Shown: positions 1-11,517, counted from the stretch's first letter. The stretch: 60,000 nt of DNA from Tubulanus polymorphus (GCF_964204645.1 NC_134033.1:1921631-1981630), one strand, 5' to 3'. Numbers and translations are program-made. Notes: generated by a model not told the origin, from the letters alone.

Positions 1-150
1 AGAGAGGGAGAGAGGGAGAGAGGGAGAGGGAGAGAGGGAGAGAGGGAGAGAGGGAGAGGGAGAGAGGGAGATAGGGAGAGAGGGAGATAGGGAGAGAGGG
101 AGAGGGGGAGAGAGGGAGAGAGGGAGAGGAGAGGGAGAGAGAGGGAGCAG
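1..150. repeat. GAGAGG purine microsatellite
   Basis: Near-pure (GAGAGG/GAGGGA)n purine tract at the left edge. It may continue beyond the window. Confidence 0.95.
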
Positions 151-1040
151 AAGATAATATATGTAATCATATCCAACACTTGTCACATTTGTCAGTTGTT
201 CAGCGTGTGATTGTGCGATGGAGGTTTCTACCGACAATCCTTCAAACACTCTCATAAAACAACAATATCGTAATCCGATCCGTACTGGAAACTGGAAATA
301 TACGTGACCTTGACCCGACGTGTTACACGTCTGCCCGGGGCATTCGAACCATCGTCGCGGCAACAACAACATTAACTCCTTCAGACGAATAGAAAACAAT
401 GGAGATTCGTTCGAAAGAAGTGGAAATAGCTATTGCGAAACTTGTAGAACAATAAGACGCGATAAACTTGAGAACCGCTTCAGAAGAGGAAGGTTGGGAG
501 AGAGATGGCTGGGATCGGAGGGAGGAATGACTGGATAGCAAAAATGGAGGGCAAGACCGAGATGGAGGGAGGAAATAAAGTAGAGATAGAAATGATGGTG
601 ATTGGAGAGGACAAAGGGAAAGAGAGGTAATGGAGGGAAATATGGAGAGGACGAGGAAGTATGAGGTGAAGAGGGAGGGATGGAGGGAGGTATAAAGGTG
701 ATGAGGGGATAAAGGGAAACTATGAATAGGGATGGAACACAGAATGACGCAAAGTACAGGGGTGGGAAAAGGGAGGTATGGAGAAAGGAAGGTTTTGAGG
801 GAGGTATGGATGAGGAGGTATCGTAAATGCGGTATGACAAGGATAGAAGATGCAATATGAGAAGTCAGGAGGTATGGAGAAACGGAGGTATGGAATGGAA
901 GAGAGGAGAAATGGGGAAAGGGAATTGAGGATAAGGAGGTATATTGTTGGGGGAGGTATGTTGTCGGAGGGAGGTATTTTGTTGAAGAGGTTTAAGGATA
1001 AGTAGGTATGATGGAGAGGTTGTTATAGGAGAGTTATTGA
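151..1040. other. Purine-rich non-coding stretch
   Basis: From about 480 on, the plus strand is dominated by GGAGG, GAGAGG and GGTATGGAG words, a degenerate purine minisatellite. The open frames here on both strands are low-complexity by-products. No gene seen. Confidence 0.6.
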
Positions 1041-1160
1041 AGAGAGGGAGGTATATTGTGAGAGGGAGGTATGTTGTAGGAGGGAGGTATGTTGTAGGAG
1101 GGAGGTATGTTGTAGGAGGGAGGTATATTGTAGGAGGGAGGTATATTGTGGGAGCGAGGT
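1040..1160. repeat. 18-bp minisatellite (GGTATGTTGTAGGAGGGA)
   Basis: About six tandem units of GGTATGTTGTAGGAGGGA with G/A variants. The period is a multiple of three, which creates an artificial YLPPTT-type open frame on the minus strand. Confidence 0.9.
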
Positions 1161-1599
1161 TTGAGGGTGAGCATAAGTTGTAATTGTTAAACAGTATACG
1201 TGAATAAAACCGGTCGTTAATATCCCGCGACGACTGTTGAGCAAATACCGCTTCAAACCGTGGTATCAACTACTCATTGATTTATAGCACCATAAACGAC
1301 TACCACGGTATACTGCGAGAGAGGGGGAGGGAGAGGGGGAGGGAGGCGGGGAGCGGGCTTTATATAACCGCTAAACAATGTCTACATGTCACATTAAGGA
1401 AGCGATCCCGATCCCGTCGGGGGTTCGCTTGTTTTCCGAGCATGTATAATTCAGATCCTGAAGGAGCTTACACAAGATTCATTTATTCATCTCGATTTCT
1501 GTTTTATAGATGAAGCGGCAAATCGTATAAACATTTCAAGATGGGAGGTTTTCGGGAATTTCATTTGTCATCTTACTGATTGAATTCAAACATCCTAAG

Positions 1600-1940
1600 C
1601 TCAGTGCTCAATATAACGAGCTTAGCTTGGACTCGTCATAAATCTCAATAGTGTTACTGGATAAAATGAGCTTAAACTGGTCTTATATCTCAAGACTTAA
1701 ATAGCGGTACTGGACCTAAATGAGCTACACCCAGTCATATCTTAAATCTCAATAGTGAATGGACCTGAATTTGCTTAGACTGGTCTTAGCTCAACTCTCA
1801 ATAATGGTACATGACTTGAATGAGCTTAGACTCGTCTTAGCTTAACTCTCAATAGTGGTACTGGACCTGAATAAGCTTAGACTGGGCCTAGCTTAACTCT
1901 CAATAATGGTACTGGACCTGAATGAACTTGGCATGGTCTT
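1600..1940. repeat. ~51-bp minisatellite with TTAGACTGGTCTTAGC
   Basis: About six units containing AACTCTCAATAGTGGTACTG and GACCTGAATGAGCTTAGAC. It shares the GACTGGTCTTA word with the 47-bp satellite and may be a distant relative. Confidence 0.75.
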
Positions 1941-2391
1941 ATCATTAGGCCCATACCTCTGAACTAGGTACCAATTTTAAGCACTGAACATATTAATAAT
2001 CCCGATATACCAGCGAGACCCGGGCTCTGAGAGAGATTCGATGTTTGAATGACGTCGCTTCGCTTAAACCATCGACGCTTACTGTGAAATTATAGTACAA
2101 GTCGATTTAACAACCATCAATTATTGAAAACGATTAGTGCAGCGAGGTTAATTAATAGAGACAGGGTTACCGGGTACATTGATACATACCTGATGATGTT
2201 ATTGTGTGATTCAGTAGGTGTGCTTATAGACACCTGTAACACTGAACACACACACGCGATTTATAAATTTACAATCATCATCTAAATATTACACGAACTC
2301 ACTCGCGATCAAGGCCACAAGTGATGATTTCTGCTACAATAACAATTTTAACCCTTTACTGTTCGACAGCTAGGTGGAACGGGTTAAAATC

Positions 2392-2680
2392 ATGACTGGC
2401 ATTCTCAGGCAGACGGGATTCTTTCAGACTAGATTCCCAGGCAGATGGGATTCTTTGAGACTAGATTCTCAGGCAGATGGGATTCTTTGAGACTAGATTC
2501 TAAGGCAGACGGGATTCTTTGAGACTAGATTCTAAAGCAGACGGGATTCTTTGAGACTAGATTTATTCTCAGGCAGACGAGATTCTTTGAGACTAGATTC
2601 TCAGGCAGACGGGATTCTTTGAGACTAGATTCTCAGGCAGACGGGATTCTTTGAGACTAGATTCCCGGGCAGACGAGATT
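2392..2680. repeat. 32-bp minisatellite with AGGCAGACGGGATTC
   Basis: About nine tandem copies of a 32-bp unit built from GAGACTAGATTCTCAGGCAG and ACGGGATTCTTT. One unit carries a small insertion (TTTATTC). Confidence 0.92.
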
Positions 2681-2984
2681 GTCGCTTGGTTAATGAAACG
2701 TTAACGTGAATTGCGTCTGCTACCGAGTATAAATAGACTTTAATAGAATCTTCTTAGAAGAAATTAGCGTAAGACTGGATTCCGTCACGGGTCCTCGTTT
2801 CGAGACTTCTTTGATCCGGTTGCCACGGAAACTTAATGGACATTTTTTTTTTCTCGTAAATAAGATGCGTAGTTTCTAGATGAGAGGTAAAGGTTGTTTC
2901 TGGAATATTGAAATTGGTTTGGGAGGGGAGGGGGAGCTCATAAACCAGCTTAAAGCTTAAATATACTTAATTATAGATACTTAC

Positions 2985-3412
2985 TGCAGCACACCTAGTA
3001 GATCCTCACTTGCCACAAGTGGAATCCTCTATTGCTGCAGTAGTTGATGTCCTACTGCACACTAGCGACACCCGGTGGATCCTCAATTGCCACAAGTTGA
3101 ATCCACTATTGCTGCATTAGTTGATATCCTATTGCGCACTAGCGACACCAGGTGGATCCTCACTTGCCACAAGTGGAATCCTCTATTGCCGCAGTAGTCG
3201 ATGTCCTACCGAACACTAGCGACACCTAGTGGATGCTCACTTGCCACAAGTGGATTCCTCCATTGCCACAGTAGTTGGTGTCCTACTGCACACTAGCGAC
3301 ACCTGGTGGATCCTCACTTGCCACAAGTAGAATCCTCTATTGTAGCATTAGCTAGTTATGTCTTACTGCACACTAACCACACCTGGTGGAACCTCACTTG
3401 CCACAAAGTTGC
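2985..3412. repeat. ~80-bp minisatellite with CTCF-like core, array 1
   Basis: About five units with the order CACTAGCGACACCTGGTGGA, TCCTCACTTGCCACAAGTGG, AATCCTCTATTGCCGCAGTA and GTTGATGTCCTACTG. The same family occurs at 30015-30440, at 32385-32730 (reverse) and in a variant at 41445-41725. The CACCTGGTGG/CACCTAGTGG part is a near match to a CTCF core on the minus strand. Confidence 0.9.
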
Positions 3413-3780
3413 AGAAGTCATTCGCGACGATACAAACACATATACGGCAAACATCGAGCAGTGACTGGGTAAATTTTCTCTGATTAAACGTTCTGTACAT
3501 ATTTATCCGGAGAGAGTCTGTCTGTCGTTCGATCAGACGCCGACGTCTGCTCGCAAATTCAATAAGCCAAACGGAATATCAGTGATAACACGACTAAAAT
3601 GACCCGACCAACTGGTAACTGAGCGTCAAATCGTGTTAGTTAAATCGAATTCAACGGACGTGAGGGAGGGTTAGGGCTAATATGGCTGTCACAGACAATA
3701 TCTCACTGTTAAATCCACCTAAGAGGCATGAGGCCAACAAAAAGTGAGTATAGACCTCGGGATACATAGGGCAGAAAACC

Positions 3781-3866
3781 TAATGTCTATTTCAACTTGA
3801 CTTGAGAGCACACTGACTAAGCTAGGCCACTTGATATGCTCTCAAGTCAAGTTGAAATAGACATTA
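3781..3866. repeat. Perfect 30-bp inverted repeat (86-nt hairpin)
   Basis: The left arm 3781-3810 (TAATGTCTATTTCAACTTGA...) is the exact reverse complement of the right arm 3837-3866, with a 26-nt loop. A transcript would fold into a 30-bp uninterrupted stem. It could be a foldback element or a small-RNA precursor. Confidence 0.85.
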
Positions 3867-4149
3867 GTACCTAATACGAACCAGATGGCTCCGATTTAAG
3901 TTACCATAGTTCTACAAAACTGAGGATGACGGAAGTGTTGGTTATGTGGGGCTTTTCTTGAAGATGCTGGCCTAGTAGAAGCCATAAGCAGAAATTCCTG
4001 TAGCGCGTTTCTTAAGTCAAGTTAAGACTAGTCTAAGACCATCTTAGTTCTTAAGTCAATCTAACAACTTAAGATATGTTTTATGACTTACAGCCACATT
4101 TCCCCTGGATTAACATGCTGGAATATGAACTTTCAAACTTATCTGAGCT

Positions 4150-4450
4150 AAAGAGAGACAAGGAAAGTAAGATGACTTGAGAGTCAGGAGGGATGACTAC
4201 AAAACTTGATTCAAGAAGAGATAAATCTTGCGATAAAAGGGATGACTTCAACAGATGACTCTTGAGACAGGAAAAAAGATGACTCCATCCCCTAAGTCAG
4301 GAGAGATGACTCCAAAACAAGAGAAAAGACAGAAGACTCCGAGACAGGAAAAAAAGATCACTCCAAAACTTGAGTCAGAAGAGATGACTCCAAAACATGA
4401 GAGAAGACAGATGATTCTGAGAAAAGAGAGCTGACTCCCTGATTAGAAGT
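4150..4450. repeat. Degenerate GATGACTC minisatellite
   Basis: About ten repeats built from AGATGACTCCAAAAC and GAGACAGGAAAAAAGATGA, with variable period. No gene in this stretch. Confidence 0.7.
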
Positions 4451-4892
4451 CAAGATGTTTCAATAATCCACACAGCGGGACATTGATCGGAAAAGAGCCG
4501 CATTTGAGTCCGCGCTCCGTCGATTATCTATTGAATTACCAACGGAAACGTTATCAATCATATTTATCGTAGCGGTTTAAATCGCTCAACCGTCGGTCGA
4601 CCGGTCGACGGATATTGACCGGTACCGGAGGTCCTCTCTCGCGACGCCTCGAGCACCACTTCATTATCCGGATACGATCTCGTTCGGCGGGAATAATCCG
4701 ATATGGAACACGACGACGGGAAAATGTTTCCCTGAACCGGATCTCTCAAACTGGGAGCGTAAGAGTCGTCGAGAGGTTTCAACCGCCTCGAGACCTGTTG
4801 CGTAATGACGACGCTGTTGACTTTTCTGCAGCAGTTTTTCGATAATTTCTTCCGCAAGAACTAGAATTGTTAATGACACAGAAATGGCTGAG

Positions 4893-5400
4893 TCCATCTG
4901 TCCAAATCTACTTCTGTCCGTACAAACCCAAAAATCCATCAGCCTTAACTTGTCTTTCTTTCTTAAGTCGAACAGTCTAAATCTGTCTAAATTCATCTGC
5001 TCGGACCATCTGAATCTGTCTGTCTGTGTTCATCTGAATCACTGTCTGAATATCAGCCTGTTTATAACTGTCGGTCTACCTTGACTTCTTTCTGTCTAAA
5101 CATGTTTGTCTAAAGTTTTGTCTGCTTGAGTTGGTCCATCTGAATCCATCTGCTCGAGTCTGTCTGTCTGAATCCGTCTGCCTGAATCAGTCCATCTGGA
5201 TCCATCTGCCTGAATCAGTCCATCTGAATCTGTCTGCTCGAGTCTTTAGTCTTAATCCATCTGCTTGAGTCTGCCCTCTGAATCCTTCTGCCCGAGTTTG
5301 TCTGAATCTGTCTGCTCGAGTCTGTCTGAATACGTCTGCCCGAGTTTGTCTGAATCCGTCTGGGTAAGTCCGTCTAAATCCGTCTGCTTGCTTGTAGCCG
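4893..5400. repeat. CTGTCTG / CCGTCTGC minisatellite
   Basis: Tandem words CTGAATCCGTCTGC, TCGAGTCTGTCTGAATC and GTCCATCTGAATC with irregular 14-30 bp spacing. Open frames on both strands here are repeat artefacts. Confidence 0.8.
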
Positions 5401-5479
5401 CTGTGTCGACGTGGTGCATACAAATTACGCTGTTTGTTTACGATGACACCTTCTCAATACTCTCCGCCGATTCCCCTAC

Positions 5480-5530
5480 ATCAGCACCAGCTACACCAGC
5501 ACCAGCAACAGCAGTAGCAGCAACAGTTTC
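5480..5530. repeat. CAG-rich tract
   Basis: An imperfect run of CAG, CAC and CAA triplets (CATCAGCACCAGCTACACCA...). Short glutamine- or alanine/threonine-type frames exist, but no convincing splice sites flank them. Confidence 0.6.
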
Positions 5531-5781
5531 GACGTCACCAGGGAAAAATGAGATGCAAAACTAGCGTAAATTTGCATAATTGCCCGCGGTTATTTACGCC
5601 GGTTATTTCGAGATAAAGACACTCGTAATAACGGTGTTTACGAAACGAATTTACAAGCGGCGCAAACGTTTCGAAAGGTTTTACAGTTAATTATTACTGA
5701 ATAACATCGTAAAATTGCGTCTAATTTCAGATCACAACTCATCCTCCCGAACCTGACGGCATCGAGACTGGCCACGGTACG

Positions 5782-5984
5782 AAACCCTGCTGCACTAGAC
5801 CCAGTGCACAGCTTAGATGATGTCGTTATTAGCCAATCAGAAATCTCGTTTTATTTTAGCCCCAGTTTTTCCATTTATAGTTTTCCCATGAAATAATCTC
5901 AGCGATTATACAACGAGCAATCCGATTGGTGCCGCAAGTTTTCTAACGGTAAACCTTCGCACTCGGTCTAGTGTGGCAGGGTTT
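5782..5984. mobile_element. MITE-like inverted-repeat element
   Basis: Ends 5782-5806 (AAACCCTGCTGCACTAGACC...) and 5960-5984 match as inverted repeats at 22 of 25 positions. Inner CCAATC and GATTGG words are also mirrored. At 203 bp with no coding capacity it fits a non-autonomous DNA transposon. No clear target-site duplication was seen. Confidence 0.55.
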
Positions 5985-6032
5985 AGCACCCTGGTCGAGT
6001 GTAGCGATGTCGTTATCTTCAAATCCCTCTCT

Positions 6033-6295
6033 GGGGGGAGGACAGGTCTGGCTGAGTCGAGCCTCGAGAGGATTATTAAGACACTGCATCACCCAGGGAT
6101 GGAGGTCGCGGGTCGCCGGTCGGTTGAATTCTAGATGATTCTGTATAGAAACACAATTGAAAAGATATTTTGTTTCTTTTCAAATCCGTGCCGGGGGAGG
6201 ACGGGTCTGAGTCGAGGACCCGAGACGCCGGTCGGTTGAATTCTATAGATGATTCGGTAAAGAAACACGATTGAAAAGATGTTTCGTTTCTTTTC
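6033..6295 (+). repeat. 113-bp direct tandem duplication
   Basis: GGGGGAGGAC...GTCTG...GTCGGTTGAATTCTA...GAAACAC...TTGAAAAGAT...TTTCTTTTC occurs twice. The CGCCGGTCGGTTGAA words are at 6114 and 6227. The second copy ends in the pyrimidine tract of the possible acceptor at 6301. Confidence 0.8.
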
Positions 6296-6301
6296 TTTTA
6301 G

Positions 6302-6375
6302 TCGCGGAAGAAATCGATGTCATCGACAACAGTTCGTCGCGCGAGGATGACGAGGATGACGAGGATGATTGCTGA
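6302..6375 (+). CDS. Possible terminal exon with acidic C-terminus (uncertain)
   Basis: A strong acceptor-like tract, TTTCGTTTCTTTTCTTTTAG, is followed by an open frame. It encodes AEEIDVIDNSSSREDDEDD plus a short acidic tail and a stop at 6373-6375. This looks like the acidic C-terminus of a protein, but no partner exon was recognised in the window and no AATAAA follows closely. The reverse strand gives a serine-rich frame, so a chance trinucleotide repeat (GAGGATGAC) is a real alternative. Confidence 0.22.
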
Positions 6376-6559
6376 CGAGGATGTAGAACGTCATCTGTAC
6401 CGTTTCTCATAACCGATGATAACACTCGTAACACTCGACGAGTGGAGAATGAGTGGTGGTATTTATGAGTGTCGGGGAATCTGTAACTGCTGTGGCTGCT
6501 GTGGTTTTCAAGGTCGTCGATTGTGTATGAACCGTGAAATCACATGAGACATTTCAATT

Positions 6560-7372
6560 GCTCTTACTCTCACCCCCTGACCCTCTCTCCTCTTACCCCC
6601 TGACCCTCTCTCCCCTTACCCCCTAACCCTCTCTCCTCTCACCCCTGTCATTCCTCTCTCCTCTCACCCCCTAACCCTCTCTCCTCTCACCCCCTAACCC
6701 TCTCTCCTCTCACCCCCTAACCCTCTCTCCTCTCACCCCCTAACCCTCTCTCCTCTCACCCCCTAACCCTCTCTCCTCTCACCCCCTAACCCTCTCTCCT
6801 CTCACCCCCTAACCCTCTCTCCTCTCACCCCCTAACCCTTTCTCCTCTCACCCCCTAACCCTCTCTCCTCTCACCCCCTGACCCTCTCTCCTCTCACCCC
6901 CTAACCCTCTCTCCTCTCACCCCCTAACCCTCTCTCCTCTCACCCCTGTCATTCCTCTCTCCTCTCACCCCCTAACCCTCTCTCCTCTCACCCCCTAACC
7001 CTCTCTCCTCTCACCCCCTAACCCTCTCTCCTCTCACCCCCTAACCCTCTCTCCTCTCACCCCCTAACCCTCTCTCCTCTCACCCCCTAACCCTCTCTCC
7101 TCTCACCCCCTAACCCTCTCTCCTCTCACCCCCTAACCCTTTCTCCTCTCACCCCCTAACCCTCTCTCCCCTTACCCCCTGACCCTCTCTCCTCTCACCC
7201 CCTAACCCTCTCTCCTCTCACCCCCTAACCCTCTCTCCTCTCACCCCCTAACCCTCTCTCCTCTCACCCCCTAACCCTTTCTCCTCTCACCCCCTAACCC
7301 TCTCTCCTCTTACCCCCTGACCCTCTCTCCCCTTACCCCCTAACCCTCTCTCCTCACCCCTGTCATTCCTCT
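6560..7372. repeat. 23-bp telomere-like minisatellite (CCCCCTAACCCTCTCTCCTC)
   Basis: About 35 tandem 23-bp units of CTCACCCCCTAACCCTCTCTC type with few variants (CCCTGACCC, CCCTGTCATTCC, CCTTTCTCC). Each unit holds CCCTAACCC, the complement of the TTAGGG telomere repeat. The strand is almost free of G. Confidence 0.95.
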
Positions 7373-7735
7373 CCCTCTTTCCTCTCACTCATTCCTCTCC
7401 TCTCACCTCTCTCCTCTACCCTGTTATTCCTCTCCCTCTCCCCTCTTTACTCTTTCCTCTCTCTCAGTCCTCTCTCCTCTTTCCTCTCTCTCTCTCTCTC
7501 TCTCTCTCCCCTCCCTCTCATCTTTTCTCCTCTCCCTCTCTCTCAATGCATCTCTCTACCTGCCTCCTACTTTCCCTCCTTCCTCTCCCTCTCACTCTTT
7601 CCCTCTTTCCATTTTCTATTTCCTCTCATTCAACCTCTCCCTCTTTCTCAATACCTTTTCCTCCAATGCTGCCTCTCCCTTTACTCTTTTCACTCCTGCC
7701 TCTTCCCGACCTCTTTCTTACCCCCGTCCCTCTCT
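7373..7735. repeat. Polypyrimidine (CT-rich) tract
   Basis: Continuation of the array as degenerate CTCTCC/TTCCTCTC sequence including a pure (CT)n run near 7480-7508. The 86-aa open frame on the plus strand is low-complexity. Confidence 0.9.
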
Positions 7736-8130
7736 TACTTTCTCACACGGCGAGTAACAAACTCACCGGTTTACCCCCCTTTGCGTTTATCGCGAGAGAA
7801 ATTTGATAAATCAATTTGAACGACGCAAAAAAAATGATCGTAAATCATTCGAAACCCTGACGACGCTTTATTAATCGAAATCGAGTCAATTTTTTAACCT
7901 TATTTTGTCGCGAGTTTCTCCGGAACGGGGAAAACGGATGAGCTGTTTATCTTCGTTCGTTCGCCGGAGCCGGCCACCGTCATTACTCACGCAGTGACAG
8001 CGTTATTATAGATACGTGGAGGGCCGCGGCGGCCATCTTGTCAAAAACGAACGACGGATAATTCGTCATAATGATCGATAATCGGATGCTTGCACATCGA
8101 GGGAATATTTCGGGCAACTCCGAACTATGA
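7736..8130. other. Unique non-coding sequence with AAGATGGCCGCC word
   Basis: No gene seen. At about 8025-8042 the plus strand reads GCCGCGGCGGCCATCTTG. On the minus strand this contains AAGATGGCCGCC, a YY1-like word. Support is weak. Confidence 0.3.
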
Positions 8131-8350
8131 GCCACCCATCGAATTCTCCAGAACTAACTTTAGAACTTGGTACTCTAAACTACGATTTCAAGGAGCCACC
8201 CTTTGATATCTCCTGAACTAACTTTAGAACTTGGCACTCTAAACTACGATTTCATGGAGCCACCCTTTGATATCTCCTGAACTAACTGTAGCGCTCGACA
8301 CTGCAAACTATGATTTCCTGGAGCCACCCTTAAATGTATTTACAACTACC
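8131..8350. repeat. ~64-bp tandem repeat with GGAGCCACCCTTTGATATCT
   Basis: Three to four units of GAACTAACTTTAGAACTTGG, ACTCTAAACTACGATTTCA and GGAGCCACCCTTTGATATCT. Isolated GGAGCCACCC words recur at 16690-16830 and 56810. Confidence 0.85.
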
Positions 8351-10187
8351 GGAGCCACCCTTTGATGCCTCCGGGTTGTGTTGATTTACATATCCTTGGA
8401 GTACCCTACTAATTAATACGCAATGCAGCACTTGGAATTTTTTGGAGCCACTCCCATAGGGTATATATATGCGTGAAATTTAAAATATGGCTTTGCGATA
8501 TTAACAATTGAACTGTGGCTATGATTGATTTTGAACTGACAACTGAACCGATGATATTGCGTAACTCTCTCATCTAAACTGATTTTAATCGTCTACGATG
8601 AACTCAGTCTGAAGAATATTAACATCGATACAAACTGTGACTGAAGAGTGATGACTTTCAAACACTTTTAGTTTCAACTTTAAAAATATGGCTCTGACTC
8701 ACGTGACTCTTGATAACAACAGAAATAGACTTTTATCTTTAATGAAATTTTTCAAAAAGTGAAAAAAATCTACCAAACTTACCATTGTTATTAGTATCTT
8801 TAGGTTTCATGGTGAAGGCGGCAATTACCGATGTTTCAAGCGAAAACTATTTTCAAAATTAACAGTTCTTGTTCCCGGCGAAAAACCACGCCATAATTCC
8901 AGTGTAGGTTTAGACTGTCGCTGATTGCAGGCTGTCCCCAAGAATTTGAAACAAAAAATAAATCCCAATTTTTTTCGCGATAGTTCAAAAAGTTTTCTAT
9001 TTCATTTCAATCGTTTAAATCCGTCAAAATTTTCCTTGCGGCATTTTTGCAAGTTTGCTTTGTAAATAATCCTCGCAGTTAAGCTTGTCGCGGAAAATCC
9101 GAGAATATATTTCGATATCGTTATTTTCTCCGATTTCCGACAATTATCTCAGCAGTTTTCTATTTCATTTCGTCGACAAAATTTCGGTCGAAATTTCCCT
9201 CGCGGTATTTTTACTCTCCTCAGACGGAGACGGCTATTCGACCTCAATCCGCTGATATTCCACGAATCCTGCCTCACAAAGTCCGATTCGAAAAATATCC
9301 ATAAATCCTAAATTGTCGGAATTTCGTAAAACTATTTGTAAAATTGAAATGGTTTTAATCTGAAGACCCGTATCAAGTTTGTAAGATCAGAAATGTGAAC
9401 AAAAAGATTCTAGACTGGCCTTAGAACTAAGTCCTGTATAGCTACATGAATGGAATACATTTAAGACCGGTTTAAACTCATTTTGTTTCCATAACCGATT
9501 CCAACAACTCGAGAAAAGTCTTAAGATTTAAACCATTTCAGCGCGTCACAACTTAATAATATCCCTTCGACTAGGTCATGACTTGAATCTAAGACCGGTC
9601 TAAGCTCATTTTGCATTATCCACGCGGCAAAATAAAAAACGAATTTAGATCCAGGACAAAAGAATTCTGAGTCAGAGTTTATTCTCGAGTTCTGATTAGT
9701 TCATTTTCGACGATGTTTTGACGCTGGCATCAAATCTAAATGTTAAACCAGGTCCAAAGCGCTTATTATCTATAAGAACAGGAATGAAATAAGCTAAGAC
9801 CGGTCCTAACTAAGTCGCAACCGCTGAAGCTAGGTTTAAAACTACGCGATCGGGTAATCCAGCTCGCTCCGGCTCACCGTCTGTTCGAACTGGTTCGTTC
9901 TCTCAGCAGACGACGGATGATGATTGTACGTCTGCTCACTGAAAGCTGCAGCAACTGATCGCGAGCGCAGCTATACGCGAACAAGCGCCGGAGTGTGTGA
10001 AGAGCCACATATTCAAATCACGAAACAGTAAACCAGCCTCTCGTGCGATGATCCACACTGAGTCACACATCCTATCTTTATTTCTGCGAATGTGTCTCAT
10101 ATTTGACCAGTCACTCACTCGCGGATTATACCATACACTCAACTTATGATTAAATATGTTTGACTCATTTCAGTTTCTATAAGATTG
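8351..10187. other. AT-rich unique sequence
   Basis: No gene, RNA or tandem array recognised. Diverged GACCGGTCTAAGCTCATTTTG words near 9420-9830 are remnants of the 47-bp satellite family. Confidence 0.5.
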
Positions 10188-10473
10188 CATAGGCGTCCCG
10201 AAGGAGAGTGTGGGGGTAGCGGACGCACCCCCTTTTCGAGATAGCTAACTTCTCAAGATACCATGTAATGAATGTTCAAGATTTTTCTTGCCAATTTGAA
10301 TAGACTTTTAACTCTAAATGATTCATTTAGAGCCTGGAAAATGTCTCCAGCTAAAGCCACCAATTTTCACAAAGTTTTTATGGGGAGGCCCACCAAACAC
10401 TCAACATTGTGGATAGGTCTACTTGATTGGTGCTTATTCGAACCCCCCATGAAAATTCCTGGGGACGCCTATG
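10188..10473. mobile_element. MITE-like element with CATAGGCGTCCC ends
   Basis: A perfect 12-bp terminal inverted repeat, CATAGGCGTCCC (10188-10199) and GGGACGCCTATG (10462-10473), bounds 286 bp. Its ends also carry opposed GGGGG and CCCCCC runs. The 92-aa open frame across it is not recognised and likely fortuitous. Confidence 0.5.
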
Positions 10474-10554
10474 GATTGAAGTCTGCCATTAAAAGGCTGA
10501 AACCAGTAGTGCAGTTTTACTTTATGGCTTCAGATTTGAAGCCAATTTGAAGCC

Positions 10555-10845
10555 AATCTAAGCTCATTTAGGTTCTTTCACCAATCTAAAAACTTAAGAC
10601 CAGTCTAAGCTCATTTGGGTTCTATAACCAATCTAACAACTTAAGACCAGTCTAAGCTCATTTTGGTTCTATAACCAATCAAACAACTTAAGACCAATCT
10701 AAGTTCATTTTGGTTCTATAGCCAATCAAACAACTTAAGATCAGTCTAAGCTCATTTGGGTTCTATAACCAATCAAACAACTTAAGACCAGTCTAAGTTC
10801 ATTTTGGTTCTATAGCCAATCTAACAACTTAAGATCAGTCTAAGC
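10555..10845 (+). repeat. 47-bp satellite (AACTTAAGACCAGTCTAAGC), array
   Basis: About six tandem units of AACTTAAGACCAGTCTAAGC, TCATTTTGGTTCTATAACCA and ATCTAAC. This is the most widespread repeat of the window. Confidence 0.95.
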
Positions 10846-10847
10846 TC

Positions 10848-10985
10848 TGGTCATCTGAGAATAATAGCAGGTATTGTTGACACCTGACTGGTCAGCTCAC
10901 TGGCCAGACAAACTTACAAGCTCAATCAGCCACCAGAGTTCTATGGGCTTTTCGTTACAATCCTGGTGGGGCAAGGGTTAGGATA
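10848..10985 (+). mobile_element. SINE-like element, 5' part (copy 1)
   Basis: It shares GTCATCTGAGAATAATAGCA, GACACCTGACTGGTCAGCTC and CAGACAAACTTACAA with the heads of the elements at 26995 and 45910. The tRNA-like part is degenerate here (CACCAGAGTTCTATGGGC). Confidence 0.6.
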
Positions 10986-11154
10986 AGAAAGCATTCTATC
11001 CAAATAGTTTTTATTTGCCCGACATAGCGTGATAGCCGGCATGTCGATGACGACGAGTTGGCAATATTTTCAGGCAATTGTTTTCTGCGTCTGCCGGTCA
11101 ATAAAATAACCAACCAGTCACGCGAACGTTCTATTATCATCTGTATAACTGTAG

Positions 11155-11373
11155 GAGAGACGGAGAGAGTGAGAGGGGGATAGTGAGGGAGGGAGGGGGA
11201 GAGAGGGGGGGAGTGAGAGGGGGAGAGAGGGAAAGAGAGATAGAGGGGGTGATAGTGAGAGGGAGAGAGTGAGAGGGAGAGAGGGAGGGAGAGGGAGAGA
11301 GAGTGAGAGGGGGTGAGAGTGAGAGGGAGAGAGAGAGGGAGGGAGGGAGAGAGAGAGAGAGGGAGAGAGAGAA
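11155..11373. repeat. GA-rich microsatellite
   Basis: Purine tract of GAGAGG, GGGAGA and GTGAGAGG. Long Ser/Pro/Leu frames on the minus strand are artefacts. Confidence 0.95.
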
Positions 11374-11517
11374 TGTGACGTTGTGTCTAGGGTTGAAATA
11401 GCCGCACACATTAGCGACCAGGCAACAACACTCAGCGTAGAAACAGAAGAAACTGAATACGTTCTGCGACTAGATGTATAAATAACGACGCCGCAATTTC
11501 TGACGGGCTCCCGGGAG

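Noticed and set aside
2985-3412. CRISPR array
   Set aside because: Tandem units without unique spacers in an animal genome: minisatellite.
6243-6434. Minus-strand serine-rich frame as the next schip1 exon
   Set aside because: A CAG acceptor-like site exists, but there is no donor and no match to the SCHIP1 coiled-coil region.
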